A DNA stretch of 64,000 bases from Snodgrassella alvi wkB2 (GCF_000600005.1 NZ_CP007446.1:2258894-2322893), one strand, 5' to 3'. Positions 27,086 to 36,987 are shown, counted from the stretch's first letter. Translations and numbers: made by a program. Notes: generated by a model from the letters alone, not told the origin.

Positions 27086-28282
27086 TTATTTTAGCGGAAG
27101 ATGGCTGAATCTGGCTAGTTTTTCCAGCGCATTGTCCTGCCCATGCAGCATTTCTGACCACGCAGCGGCTGATTTTACCCAACTTTGCCAATGCGCGCAC
27201 AAATACTGCCAAGCCTGTTCACGTTTTAACGAACTCACAGCCCCAGCTCCGTTCAGATCATCCGACAAAACAGTAAACGCCTGTCTGAGCTCTGCCGGCC
27301 AGCCTTGCATCGCCTTAAACCAGAATGAATGCAGCTTTTGCAGATGGACATCATCATCCTGACGGTAAATATGCCAGAAAAACGGTAATCCTGCCCATAA
27401 TGCCCGGACAAAACTGTCTTCACCGCGCACAATAGCCGCATCTGCCAGCCACAGCAAACGGTCAAAGGCCGCCTGTGGTACAAACGGAATACGTACCAGC
27501 GTCACATTCCCCAGCTCACAGCTATCCCCTTCCTGCTGCAGCTCCTCCGGTGCAATTAATTTTGCCGCACGTAAACTTTCAATGACCTGTCCGCCGGCGA
27601 GCCACAACGTTACCGGCGTATCCGCCTGCTGCCACATAGCCATCCATTGTGCCCACTGACCGGAAGTATAAGCAAATACCAGCCATAACTGCCCTGTATA
27701 CTGTAACGGCAAACCATATTCCAGCCTGAATGCCTGCTGAAGTTGCGGCTGTTGTCTGAATTTTTCCCGCTCAGCCAGATAATCCGGTTCCCGTAACAAA
27801 CCGCCACTGTCCGCATCAATACCCATAAACCAGAAATACTTTTCCAGACCATTAGGCTGCAACGATGACATAGCATGTAAACCAACCGCCCAATCTTCGG
27901 CGGTCAGATACTCCCAGTTCAGCCACAATGGCCGGCGCTGCCTCATTCTTTCCAATACCTGAGGCGGGAGCTCACAACCAAACGTTTCTATTACCAATAC
28001 CGGATCGGCAGCAGCAAACAGCTGTTGCTGCATCATGGCATCGCCCTGCCATGCTTCGATAGTAATCCGTGCCTGTTTTTCCGGTGCCGGCACTAGCTTA
28101 TTAAGTGCATCAGTATCATCAATCCACAAACGCACATGCATGTGCATATATTCAGCCAGCAGACAGCTTAGCCGCCAGCCTACGCCTGCATCACCATAAT
28201 TATCAATTACCCGTACAAATACCCATGCCTCTGCCATAGACTCATCCGACAGCATAGTTTCAGGTAAATTTAAAACATGCAT
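27086..28282 (-). CDS. earP: EF-P arginine rhamnosyltransferase EarP
   Basis: 398 residues, GT-B fold. The N-terminal DNYGDAGV (D27 and D31) is the acceptor-arginine pocket motif of the family. The C-terminal IVRGEDSFVRALWAGLPFFWHIY is the dTDP-rhamnose binding region with the conserved Asp and Glu. It transfers rhamnose to Arg32 of EF-P. AAGGAAA sits five bases before the ATG at 28282. The dTDP-rhamnose genes are not in this window. Confidence 0.95.
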   Translation of the reverse strand: MHVLNLPETMLSDESMAEAWVFVRVIDNYGDAGVGWRLSCLLAEYMHMHVRLWIDDTDALNKLVPAPEKQARITIEAWQGDAMMQQQLFAAADPVLVIETFGCELPPQVLERMRQRRPLWLNWEYLTAEDWAVGLHAMSSLQPNGLEKYFWFMGIDADSGGLLREPDYLAEREKFRQQPQLQQAFRLEYGLPLQYTGQLWLVFAYTSGQWAQWMAMWQQADTPVTLWLAGGQVIESLRAAKLIAPEELQQEGDSCELGNVTLVRIPFVPQAAFDRLLWLADAAIVRGEDSFVRALWAGLPFFWHIYRQDDDVHLQKLHSFWFKAMQGWPAELRQAFTVLSDDLNGAGAVSSLKREQAWQYLCAHWQSWVKSAAAWSEMLHGQDNALEKLARFSHLPLK

Positions 28283-28702
28283 TAAAATTTCCTTACAGAC
28301 AGCACAACTTACTCACACATTCTCACTATTTATCCTTTTGTCAACCATAAAACAGACTTGACAAACTGATTTTATCCACATGAATTAAGCAACGCATACT
28401 GAACCCTATAAAAAGCAAAAATAGCTGCACACATGCAACTTATTTTTATATATATTTGTTTTTAAACAATTTTATTTTAAGGCTTATTTTTTAAGCAAGC
28501 ACATCCAAGTCTTGATTTATAGGCAATTATGCACGCTCATCTTTCATTTTCCACAGATTTATCCACAAATATTGTGAGCATATCTTTAACCCCTTTAACA
28601 ACAAGGTTTTTTATGCCAGATCATCCGCGCCATGAAAAATAATCAGAAACTAATCACCATTATGGTAAAATAAACCATGCTCTCTAAAGTAGTAAAGCCA
28701 TT
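28283..28702. promoter_or_regulatory. earP-gyrA intergenic with DnaA boxes
   Basis: Perfect TTATCCACA boxes lie at 28372-28380 and 28559-28567, with a one-mismatch TTTTCCACA at about 28549-28557. Between them is a strongly AT-rich stretch (about 28440-28500). This could be DnaA control of gyrA or an origin-like region. Confidence 0.55.
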
Positions 28703-31306
28703 ATGTCTGATGCACTTTTTGCCAAAGAAACCATAGCAGTATCACTTGAAGATGAAATGCGCAGTTCCTATCTGGATTACGCCATGAGCGTGATTGTAGG
28801 ACGTGCCCTTCCTGATGTACGCGATGGGCTGAAACCGGTTCATCGTCGTGTGCTGTATGCAATGAACGAAGCGAATAACGACTGGAACCGGCCTTACAAA
28901 AAATCTGCGCGCATTGTCGGCGATGTTATTGGTAAATACCATCCGCACGGCGATACAGCAGTTTACGATACTATCGTACGTCTGGCGCAGGATTTCTCCA
29001 TGCGTTATCTGCTGGTCGACGGACAGGGTAATTTCGGTTCCGTTGATGGCGACAGTGCAGCGGCTATGCGGTACACCGAAATCCGCATGACAAGAATTGC
29101 GCATGAGCTAATGGCTGATATCGAACAGGAAACTGTTGACTTTGTCCCGAATTATGACGGCAAAGAACAAGAGCCGGCGGTATTGCCAACACGTATTCCG
29201 ACATTACTGATTAATGGTTCTTCCGGTATTGCCGTCGGTATGGCTACCAACATTCCGCCGCACAATATTAACGAAGTAATAGGCGGTGCCAAAGCCCTGC
29301 TGGCTAATGAAAACCTCAGTATTGACGAGCTTATCGATCTGATTCCTGCCCCGGATTTTCCGACTGGCGGTATTATTTACGGACTTTCAGGCGTACGTGA
29401 GGGTTATCGTACCGGTCGCGGTCGCGTCATTATTCGTGGTAAAACCCATATCGAACCTGTCGGACATCATGATGAACGCGAAGCAATCATCATTGATGAA
29501 ATTCCGTATCAGGTAAACAAAGCCAGACTAGTCGAAAAAATCGGCGAACTAGTACGCAATAAAATTCTCGAAGGTATTTCAGACCTGCGCGACGAGTCGG
29601 ACAGATCCGGCATGCGTGTGGTTATTGAGCTCAAACGCAATGAAAATAGCGAAGTTGTTCTTAATCAGCTGTATAAATTAACTCAGCTTCAGGACAGTTT
29701 CGGCATCAATATGGTGGCTCTGGTAGACGGTCAGCCGCGCCTGCTGAACCTGAAACAGATTCTGAATGAATTTCTGCGTCACCGTCGCGAAGTTGTTACC
29801 CGACGTACCATGTTTAATCTGCGTAAAGCACGTGAACGCGGTCACTTGCTCGAAGGTCTGGCAGTAGCTCTGTCTAATGTCGATGAAATCATTGCCCTGA
29901 TTAAATCATCTCCTACCCCTTCAGAAGCCAAAATCGCTTTAACCTCACGGGCATGGCGTCCTGATCTGGTTAAAAACATGCTCGTACGTAGCGATATTGA
30001 TGCAAAATTGATCAAGCCTCAGAATTTACCGGAAAATACCGGTCTGAGTGCTGATGGCTATTTCCTTTCCGACGCGCAGGCACAGGCCATTCTCGAAATG
30101 CGTCTGCAACGTCTTACCGGTTTGGAACAGGATAAAATTGTCGATGAATACAAAACTATCCTTGATAATATTGTCGACTTACTTGATATTCTTGCCAAAC
30201 CGGCTCGTATCAACCAGATTATTCATGATGAGCTGACCGCCATCCAGCAACAATTCGGAGATGAACGTCGCAGCGAAATCAACACTTTTGGTGGCGACAT
30301 TGCCGATGAAGACCTGATACCGAAACGTGACATGGTGGTTACACTGACTCACGGCGGCTATATCAAAACCCAGCAGGCAGATGACTATCAGGCACAACGG
30401 CGTGGCGGTCGCGGTAAACAGGCAACTGCCACCAAAGATGAAGACTTTATTGAAACTCTGTTTATCGCCAACACACACGACTACCTGCTGTGTTTCACCA
30501 GTCTGGGTAAATGCCACTGGATTAAAGTATACAAACTGCCTGAAGGCGGCCGCAACAGCCGTGGGCGGCCGGTTAACAACCTGATTCAGCTCGAAGAAGG
30601 TGAAAAAATTAACACCATTCTGCCGGTACGTGAATTCAGCGAAAATGAATACGTCTTTATGTGTACTGAACAGGGTATCGTTAAGAAAACATCACTAATC
30701 GATTTTTCACGTCCGCGCTCAGCTGGCATTATCGCTCTTGGATTAGATGAAGGTGACCATCTGATTGGTGCGGTTAAAACTGCCGGTAAACACGACATCA
30801 TGTTGTTTTCCAATGGTGGTAAAGCAGTCCGTTTCAGTGAAGACAATGTTCGTCCGATGGGACGCAGTGCCCGCGGCGTACGCGGCATGAAACTGGCTGA
30901 AAATAATCAGGTAATCAGCCTGCTGGCCTATGATGCTGAAGAAGATAGCGACAAACTGGTACTGACCGCCACAGCCAACGGCTTTGGTAAACGCACTGCT
31001 GTTGATGACTACCGTCGTTCCGGCCGTGGTACTCAGGGCGTAATTGCCATCGATACCGGTGAACGTAATGGTGACCTAGTAGCCGCTACACTCGTAGCCG
31101 ACAGCGACGACCTGATGCTGATTACCAGTGGCGGTGTACTGATTCGTACCAAAGTCGATCAGATCCGTTCCACTGGTCGTGCTGCTGCCGGTGTTAAACT
31201 GATTAATCTGGATGAAGGTGAAAAACTGGTCAGTCTGGAACGTATTGCTGAAGCAGAAGAAAACAGCGATAACGAAGTAGATATACTGGAGACACCAGAA
31301 GCTTAA
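28703..31306 (+). CDS. gyrA: DNA gyrase subunit A
   Basis: 867 residues. The N-terminal breakage-reunion domain has the catalytic tyrosine in AMRYTEIRM (Y124). The quinolone-determining stretch [10 protein letters not shown] carries Thr85 and Asp89, equal to E. coli 83 and 87. The C-terminal wrapping domain has the GyrA box QRRGGRG at residues 565-571 and an acidic tail. Length is close to E. coli (875). It introduces negative supercoils with GyrB. Monocistronic, with a terminator 17 bases after the stop. Confidence 0.98.
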   Translation: MSDALFAKETIAVSLEDEMRSSYLDYAMSVIVGRALPDVRDGLKPVHRRVLYAMNEANNDWNRPYKKSARIVGDVIGKYHPHGDTAVYDTIVRLAQDFSMRYLLVDGQGNFGSVDGDSAAAMRYTEIRMTRIAHELMADIEQETVDFVPNYDGKEQEPAVLPTRIPTLLINGSSGIAVGMATNIPPHNINEVIGGAKALLANENLSIDELIDLIPAPDFPTGGIIYGLSGVREGYRTGRGRVIIRGKTHIEPVGHHDEREAIIIDEIPYQVNKARLVEKIGELVRNKILEGISDLRDESDRSGMRVVIELKRNENSEVVLNQLYKLTQLQDSFGINMVALVDGQPRLLNLKQILNEFLRHRREVVTRRTMFNLRKARERGHLLEGLAVALSNVDEIIALIKSSPTPSEAKIALTSRAWRPDLVKNMLVRSDIDAKLIKPQNLPENTGLSADGYFLSDAQAQAILEMRLQRLTGLEQDKIVDEYKTILDNIVDLLDILAKPARINQIIHDELTAIQQQFGDERRSEINTFGGDIADEDLIPKRDMVVTLTHGGYIKTQQADDYQAQRRGGRGKQATATKDEDFIETLFIANTHDYLLCFTSLGKCHWIKVYKLPEGGRNSRGRPVNNLIQLEEGEKINTILPVREFSENEYVFMCTEQGIVKKTSLIDFSRPRSAGIIALGLDEGDHLIGAVKTAGKHDIMLFSNGGKAVRFSEDNVRPMGRSARGVRGMKLAENNQVISLLAYDAEEDSDKLVLTATANGFGKRTAVDDYRRSGRGTQGVIAIDTGERNGDLVAATLVADSDDLMLITSGGVLIRTKVDQIRSTGRAAAGVKLINLDEGEKLVSLERIAEAEENSDNEVDILETPEA

Positions 31307-31323
31307 TTCCGACATTTAAAAGC

Positions 31324-31356
31324 ATAAAGCCGACTTTCCCAGTCGGCTTTATTTTT
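31324..31356 (+). terminator. gyrA terminator
   Basis: A 10-bp stem (31326-31335 with 31341-31350), 5-base loop, then ATTTTT. Confidence 0.92.
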
Positions 31357-31404
31357 ACCGGTATAAACATAATCAGCTTTCAGACAGCATAAAATCCACT
31401 ACTT

Positions 31405-31442
31405 GATAATAATAATGAAATCCACTATCATCTTTATCCACA
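31405..31442 (+). promoter_or_regulatory. Possible Fur site and DnaA box upstream of bfd
   Basis: 31405-31423 begins GATAATAATAATGA, a partial match to the Fur consensus. bfd genes are often Fur-regulated. A perfect TTATCCACA DnaA box follows at 31434-31442. Both are sequence matches only. Confidence 0.3.
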
Positions 31443-31473
31443 AAAGAAACCAAACACACACAAAGGACAAAAC

Positions 31474-31671
31474 ATGTACGTTTGTCTGTGCAATGCCATT
31501 ACTGATCGCCAGATAAAAGAAACTGTTGCTGCCGGTGCTTCAAGTCTAACTGATTTACAGGCTCAACTTGGTGTAGCCACTTGTTGTGGCTGCTGTGCTG
31601 ATTTAGCCAGCTCATTCCTCTCCTGCCAACAGGATCGTCAGATTAATTGCACCAAAGCGGATAACACATAA
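31474..31671 (+). CDS. bfd: Bacterioferritin-associated ferredoxin
   Basis: 65 residues. The four [2Fe-2S] ligands have the Bfd arrangement: C4, C6 and, in TCCGCC, C38 and C41. These are the same positions as in E. coli Bfd. It donates electrons to bacterioferritin to release stored iron. No bacterioferritin gene is in this window. The region upstream carries a weak Fur-like match. Confidence 0.9.
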   Translation: MYVCLCNAITDRQIKETVAAGASSLTDLQAQLGVATCCGCCADLASSFLSCQQDRQINCTKADNT

Positions 31672-31914
31672 AAATTTGATACTTATACGAATAATTAACC
31701 GCTATTTTCTTTACTACATTCTTTATTTATCAACCATTTCATATTTTTATTTTTTAACTAAATATAGATAACTTATTTATAATTATTTGCACTACCCGAA
31801 TCAACAAAACCATATATTTTACATAAATCAACAAACAGACATATAAGAACACATAAGCCTTTTGGTTTGTTTATTATGTTTAATGTTTTGTTTTTTACTT
31901 AAAGGGAGCAATAA

Positions 31915-32556
31915 ATGAAAAAGAATAATCAGATAAAACACTATTTTCTTACATCAAGCTTAGCGATATTAATTACATTATCATTACCTGCTACTGCAAA
32001 AACCACTACCAAAGTTAATAAGGCTGAAGTTAATCGTTTATCGAATTATTTTATAGCTCAGGATAAATCAGTCAGCAGCAAGATAGATTTTGATGGTTAC
32101 ATGAAATTAGCCGAAGAAGTAAAACAATACAGAGCTAAAAGACTTCTTCCTTTAAACCAATTTTTGGCCAAATCCAAAAATTCAAAAACTATTATTTTGG
32201 ACTCCAGATCCAAAGAAATGTATGACAGAAAGCATTTGAAAGGAGCCATTCATCTGAATTTCTCCGATTACAACCAGATTAGCCTATACGAGTTAATTCC
32301 AGATAAAAATACAACCATTCTCATTTATTGCAATAATAATTTTATAGATGACCAGGAAAACTTTGCCAGTAAAATGGCAGTAACACCAACAGACCTGAAC
32401 GGACTGCCATCTTATCGTGATAAGATCAGTTTAGCCCTTAATATACCTACCTTTATTAATCTATACGGATATGGCTATCGTAATGTTTATGAATTAGCAG
32501 ATCTCGTTTCTGTTAACGATAAAAGATTAGAATTTGAAGGTAGCGAAGTTAAATAA
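31915..32556 (+). CDS. Exported rhodanese-like protein
   Basis: 213 residues with a signal peptide (about residues 1-28, ending ATAKT). The rhodanese core spans about residues 90-205: IILDSRSKEMYDRKHLKGAIHLNF, then ILIYCNNNF with the candidate active cysteine, and a final LYGYGYRNVYEL. The loop after the cysteine lacks the usual Arg/Gly pattern, so the reaction is uncertain. It has a strong ribosome site (AAAGGGAG). AT-rich composition suggests acquisition. I recall similar sequences from Bacteroidetes; this was not checked. Confidence 0.7.
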   Translation: MKKNNQIKHYFLTSSLAILITLSLPATAKTTTKVNKAEVNRLSNYFIAQDKSVSSKIDFDGYMKLAEEVKQYRAKRLLPLNQFLAKSKNSKTIILDSRSKEMYDRKHLKGAIHLNFSDYNQISLYELIPDKNTTILIYCNNNFIDDQENFASKMAVTPTDLNGLPSYRDKISLALNIPTFINLYGYGYRNVYELADLVSVNDKRLEFEGSEVK

Positions 32557-32821
32557 ATCATTTACCTGCACAAATCATTAAACCCATCTATTCTGACTAT
32601 TCACATGAATAGTCAGAATAAGTTCCGTACTTACTTTTTTCTCTCTGTTAATTGAAACCATACTAAGTTATTAACTTGCAGGCAAATACCAATATCACCT
32701 TCAGGAGCAAAACAGGAATCCGCAATCATAGCTCTGCACTTATTTTGTGATTATCGGCCAAACCTGCTTGTCCGGCACCCGGCACGACCAAAGAATAATC
32801 AATAGCAACGAACTGTATTTA

Positions 32822-33232
32822 CTATCCTAACGGTTTCTTTAAAACCCATGCAGATGTATGAGCAGTAAAACCGATATGACCATAATAGTCGACAGCCTGT
32901 GGCGCAGCAATTAAAACAATTCCGGCATTCTCTCCAGTATTTTTCTGAATTTCCCGAATCAACTGCTTACCAATACCCTGCTTTTGATAGTGCTCATCAA
33001 CAGCCAAATCAGCCAGATAAGTAATATAAACAAAATCAGTTAAACAACGCGCAATACCTACCAACTTCTGTCCGTCCCATGCTGTAATAATTAAATTTGC
33101 ATTATTCAGCATAGACTGGAAACGGGATTTATCCGTAATCGGACGCCGCTCCCCCAGGCTGCAATTTCGGTAAAGATTCAGCGTTTCTTCGAGTTCGGGT
33201 TTGATATTAGAACGGTAAGCAATATTATTCAT
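32822..33232 (-). CDS. GNAT-family N-acetyltransferase
   Basis: 136 residues. The acetyl-CoA binding motif is in LADLAVDEHYQKQGIGKQLI (QKQGIGKQL near residues 83-91). The C-terminal AVDYYGHIGFT is also typical. Substrate unknown. It stands alone on the minus strand, downstream of a decayed oxidoreductase gene. Confidence 0.82.
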   Translation of the reverse strand: MNNIAYRSNIKPELEETLNLYRNCSLGERRPITDKSRFQSMLNNANLIITAWDGQKLVGIARCLTDFVYITYLADLAVDEHYQKQGIGKQLIREIQKNTGENAGIVLIAAPQAVDYYGHIGFTAHTSAWVLKKPLG

Positions 33233-33344
33233 ACATAATACCTCCAGTAAACGAACAAATTATTAACTTCACATACAGATACAGTGAAAAACTAATTTGT
33301 ACAGATGAAACCAACTAATAACCCTGTTCATGGTTCAGCATACT

Positions 33345-33877
33345 TTAAAATGTGTTTAGAAACTTAATATAATCAGCAGCACTTTGATTGATTGCCTGCG
33401 GGGTATTTGTTACTAATGAAACATCTGTATTAGCGCCAAACAAAGAAAATGCACCCTGATAATCTGCTTTAACATAATGTAAAGTCATTTCATACGGACG
33501 CAGAACTGCCGTTAAATCATAAGGTGCCTGATAATCCTGTTCCGAACTTCCTATTGAAACAGCCAAACCGATTTTTCGATCTTTAAGCTGAGTCCCGCGG
33601 GAACCATATGCCCATCCGTAGGTTAAAACATCATCAAACCACTGTTTCATTAGTGGTGGGCAGTTAAACCAGTAAACCGGAAATTGCCAGATCAGACTAC
33701 CATGTGCCTCTACCAAAGCCTACTCTTTCTTCACATCAAACTTACCGTCCGGATAAGACTGATACAGCTCATGCACCGTAAATTTTTCCGGAAATTTTTT
33801 TACTTCTTCAATCTAGCGTTTATTGACTAAAGAATATTCAATATCAGGATGCCCAATAATAATCAGTATTTTTTCAT
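33345..33877 (-). pseudogene. Broken NAD(P)H oxidoreductase (flavodoxin-fold, MdaB/KefF-like)
   Basis: An open frame of 123 codons from a TTG at 33716 encodes the C-terminal two thirds (LIWQFPVYWFNCPPLMKQW, VLTYGWAYG). The same frame continues upstream through two amber codons, at 33720-33722 and 33813-33815. It keeps clear homology (IIIGHPD-EYSLVNK, HELYQSYPDGKFDVKKE). An ATG at 33877 with a good AAGGGGAA site is out of frame because the following A-run is one base short. The gene therefore has two stops and one frameshift. It lies 114 bases after the MerR-type regulator on the same strand, a common pairing for such quinone reductases. Confidence 0.88.
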
Positions 33878-33990
33878 TTTATTCCCCTTGGTTGTTTAAT
33901 TACTAAATATAAATAAAAATTAACTTATCCGAACACATCCGAATTTCAGTTTACTGTACAGCCTGCACTTTAGCCAGACAGAGCACAGTA

Positions 33991-34419
33991 TTACAGACTA
34001 TGGCCGTTGCTAATTAAATATTCAGCAAAACTCACCTGTTCAGATAAAAGACCCTGCTGTCGTCGCTGATACCATTCAATCTTATCATTCAGAATCTGCA
34101 GATGTTTTTGCAGTTTTGCCTGCTGTTGCAAAAAATCATCACGGGTCTGTAACAACAACTCCAGCCGCTCAGCAATAGTTACATCACCCTGACTGCGCAG
34201 CAACACATACTGCTGAAGCTGTTCCATACTCATACCAGTATTTTTCAGATGCAAAATAAAACGCATCCAGTCAACGTCCTTTTCGGTATAGAAACGACGC
34301 TGATTGACAGAGCGCTGCGGAGAAATCAGCCCAAGACTTTCATAATACCGGACAGTTGCCGGCGTTAATCCGAATATATCCGCAAAAGCACGGATACTGT
34401 ATTGTTGTGACTCTGTCAT
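33991..34419 (-). CDS. MerR-family regulator, AdhR/NmlR-like
   Basis: 142 residues from the ATG at 34419 (AGGAAC upstream); the longer frame to 34449 is not favoured. The N-terminal helix-turn-helix is YSIRAFADIFGLTPATVRYYESLGLI, followed by QRRFYTEKDVDWMRFILHLKNTGMSMEQL, typical of the aldehyde/electrophile-sensing branch. The C-terminal coiled coil ends ILNDKIEWYQ. Members activate promoters with a 19-bp spacer. A matching promoter and dyad lies at 36929-36959, upstream of the cupin operon, and is the best candidate target. Confidence 0.85.
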   Translation of the reverse strand: MTESQQYSIRAFADIFGLTPATVRYYESLGLISPQRSVNQRRFYTEKDVDWMRFILHLKNTGMSMEQLQQYVLLRSQGDVTIAERLELLLQTRDDFLQQQAKLQKHLQILNDKIEWYQRRQQGLLSEQVSFAEYLISNGHSL

Positions 34420-34750
34420 TCTTGTTCCTATCACTAAAATAAAGCTCAAACAACTTAAAATATCATTTCATATTAAAGACTAAGTAATAGCAAATCAGGC
34501 AAAACCAATTTAATGCGTAAAATAAAGAATCAATCTGTATAAAAATAGCAATAAAATTTTGATAATGAATAAAAAATATAATTCAAAATAGATATTTAGA
34601 TAATAATACAGGAAAGTATATGCTTAATATATTGCTAAGGTATAATCAAACCACCACAGCAAAATCAGACGGTACTGGTAACTGTACTTAATTTTTACCA
34701 GAGATTAACACCATACATAAAACTCTAAAATATTAAAAATCTGAAAAATA
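34420..34750. other. Divergent AT-rich spacer
   Basis: It separates the MerR gene and the 522-residue protein gene. No AdhR-type dyad and no other feature recognised. Confidence 0.5.
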
Positions 34751-36319
34751 ATGGAATACCTGAATAATATTAATTGCCAACACTTTCCATTGGTATGGGA
34801 TAACCATAAAACCAGTATTTATCAGTTTTTACTTCCTTATCAAAACGCGGATAAACTTCCCGAAACGGCCAAAATTCTGCCTGATCACTCCTTAGATAGT
34901 AGAAAAATAAAACCGGCAGCAAGAATGAGGGATGGAATTACAAATTATCATAGTGCCTCTGCAGAACAAAGTTGTGTAGAAAAAATTTTAGCATTACTCA
35001 CAAAAATAACTGCGCAACCTAATCAATCCGATATTGAAACACTTTACACCCTGGTCCAAACAGAACGGACCTTAAGTTATATTGAAGATTTAACTAAGGA
35101 AATACCCAAACTCATTATTGATTTTGATAAATTATACGAATTTATTTATTGGTTAGCACTTAATAGTCCGGATCGTGAAATCATTAAATTCAGTATTGCC
35201 ATATTAGGATGTTTTACTACCGAACAAACAGAATTATTTTTGTTATTTGGTATGCATGAAGAATTTTCATTATATTCTGCTGGCGCATTACAAAATACAC
35301 TATCATCTGAAACCGATATTGAAAATGCCTTGCTGACATTAGCAAAAAAAATTGATGGTTGGGGGCGTATCCATATCATTCATCGGTTAGTAACATATCC
35401 CTTATCATCATCAACAAAAGACTGGTTACTAAGATCCGGCTATCGAAATAGTTTGATGAATGAATATCTTGCTTACACCTGTGCAATGTCAGGTGAATTA
35501 GCTAAAGCTCTAGCGCATAAAACCATTGATAGTGAATTAATCAGCTCCATAAGTGAAATTATTGAAGCGCTGATAAACGACGGACCCACTCAGGATATGC
35601 ATAACTATGCTGCTGGTGCTAAAGTATGTCTAAATTATTTAACCCATTTACTCAATCTACCAAATTTAACGGATCTGAAAATATTACGAACCGTTTGGTT
35701 ATTACACGATTTTGTGGTTAATAAAGTAAACCATTATTATCCTAACTGGGATACGCAAATCAAAAATCAAATAATCAACAAAGCAAATGAAGTTATTAAG
35801 CAGGATAAATGGTTAAACTTGATTAAAAATACGCTGACAACTAATAATACGCAACAATTTCAGCTGGCTGCAAACCTTTATACACAATATGGCTTTGATG
35901 CATGGGAAGCACGTTTTGAACATCAAAAAAATTATCATAGCGATCAGTGGCCTTATTTACTACTAAGTGATTCATTACCGAGAATAAAGCAAGTTATTCA
36001 ATTAGCTAATCAACAATATGATTTTGCTAAAATCGCAACAGGCCCTGCATTAATCCATGAATATGAAACAGAAATTGACACACATAATTTATTAGATTTG
36101 ATTTTACAAGAACTCAATCATTTTCCCGGTGTTGGAGAAGACTTAATATTAATCGGCTTGAATAGCCCGGTAATACAAAACCGCAATATAGCATTAAATA
36201 CTATAGAGACATGGGATCGGTCATTTTGGTCAGAAAGAATTAAAACCGCAATCCAAGAACTGGTAATTATTGAACCTGACGACAAAATTAAACACAGAAT
36301 CATCACGTTATTAACTTAA
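34751..36319 (+). CDS. Large helical-repeat protein of unknown function
   Basis: 522 residues, no signal peptide, no membrane segment, almost entirely helical by composition. Repeating pairs of amphipathic helices (for example IYWLALNSPDREIIKFSIAIL and ENALLTLAKKIDGWGRIHII) suggest a HEAT/armadillo-like solenoid. The core WGRIHIIHRL, WLLRSGYRNSLMNEYLAYTCA, and INDGPTQDMHNYAAGAK recalls a family sometimes mislabelled limonene hydroxylase and found near polymorphic-toxin genes; that is memory, not a search. It is AT-rich, with a weak ribosome site. It is followed by a decayed gene. A toxin-immunity or orphan role is possible but unproven. Confidence 0.6.
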   Translation: MEYLNNINCQHFPLVWDNHKTSIYQFLLPYQNADKLPETAKILPDHSLDSRKIKPAARMRDGITNYHSASAEQSCVEKILALLTKITAQPNQSDIETLYTLVQTERTLSYIEDLTKEIPKLIIDFDKLYEFIYWLALNSPDREIIKFSIAILGCFTTEQTELFLLFGMHEEFSLYSAGALQNTLSSETDIENALLTLAKKIDGWGRIHIIHRLVTYPLSSSTKDWLLRSGYRNSLMNEYLAYTCAMSGELAKALAHKTIDSELISSISEIIEALINDGPTQDMHNYAAGAKVCLNYLTHLLNLPNLTDLKILRTVWLLHDFVVNKVNHYYPNWDTQIKNQIINKANEVIKQDKWLNLIKNTLTTNNTQQFQLAANLYTQYGFDAWEARFEHQKNYHSDQWPYLLLSDSLPRIKQVIQLANQQYDFAKIATGPALIHEYETEIDTHNLLDLILQELNHFPGVGEDLILIGLNSPVIQNRNIALNTIETWDRSFWSERIKTAIQELVIIEPDDKIKHRIITLLT

Positions 36320-36376
36320 AACAATGATTGATAGCCTTATTATTAAAACAATCTTTATAAAATTAATTAACAGAGA

Positions 36377-36820
36377 TGTTATTACATAGGCAAAACCGTA
36401 TTAAACAGAACTTACTGCATTAGAGCAGCAAAATAATATCAAAATTATTTTGCTGCGAATCTGGCAGCCGCACTTAGGGATTTCCTCCACTAAGTAGTGA
36501 TTATGATGTGGGATTTATATATGTTTATCCGTTTGCTAAATACTTATTAATTGATAATCCGGCTTCTCATATAACTTTTCCATTTAATGATAAATGGGAT
36601 TTACATGGTTTGGATTTAAAAAAAACCTTACAACTGCTTCAAAAATCGAATACTACGCCTTTTGAGTAAAAGATTGAGCAAACCTATCAATATAATAAAT
36701 CAGTCCGAATGGTCAAAAAAGATAGTAGACAAAATCTCAAAAAATAAGAAATTCGAGGCACTAAATATATTTAAAAAGCATATTTTTCGTTATATCTATG
36801 ATGAAGACAGATATTCTTGA
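36377..36820 (+). pseudogene. Decayed YcgL-type nucleotidyltransferase (COG3541-like)
   Basis: The translated pieces give a recognisable order: RIKQNLL, LEQQNNIKIIL, CESGSRT-stop-GF, SSDYDVGFIYVYPFAKYLLIDN, KWDLHGLDLKKTLQLLQKSN, then in another frame LLSKRLSKPINII and a tail ending at TGA 36818-36820. This holds the GS...DxD nucleotidyltransferase signature. Lesions seen: a frame change near 36420, another near 36434, TAG at 36475-36477 in place of an expected Trp, and a frame change near 36655 where one frame ends in TAA at 36667-36669. The C-terminal part of the family is missing. Confidence 0.75.
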
Positions 36821-36928
36821 AACAACTGCTATACTTTTAAAACTGAATCTACAATCTTTTAACTTTAATCTTTGCATAATAAAAACTATATCTAAAGTTG
36901 ATGGTTCTGGTTCAATACAAAATAACTC

Positions 36929-36959
36929 TTGAGTTAAAGTTAACTTTAAGTTTTATACT
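36929..36959 (+). promoter_or_regulatory. MerR/AdhR-type promoter of the cupin operon
   Basis: TTGAGT at 36929-36934 and TATACT at 36954-36959 are separated by 19 bases, the long spacer typical of MerR-activated promoters. The spacer carries a perfect 16-base palindrome at 36934-36949 (TTAAAG-TTAA-CTTTAA). It matches the AdhR box CTTAAAG-N4-CTTTAAG except for one end base. The start codon lies 29 bases after the -10. Confidence 0.75.
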
Positions 36960-36987
36960 CAAATACTGATAACAACAGGAGTAAGCC

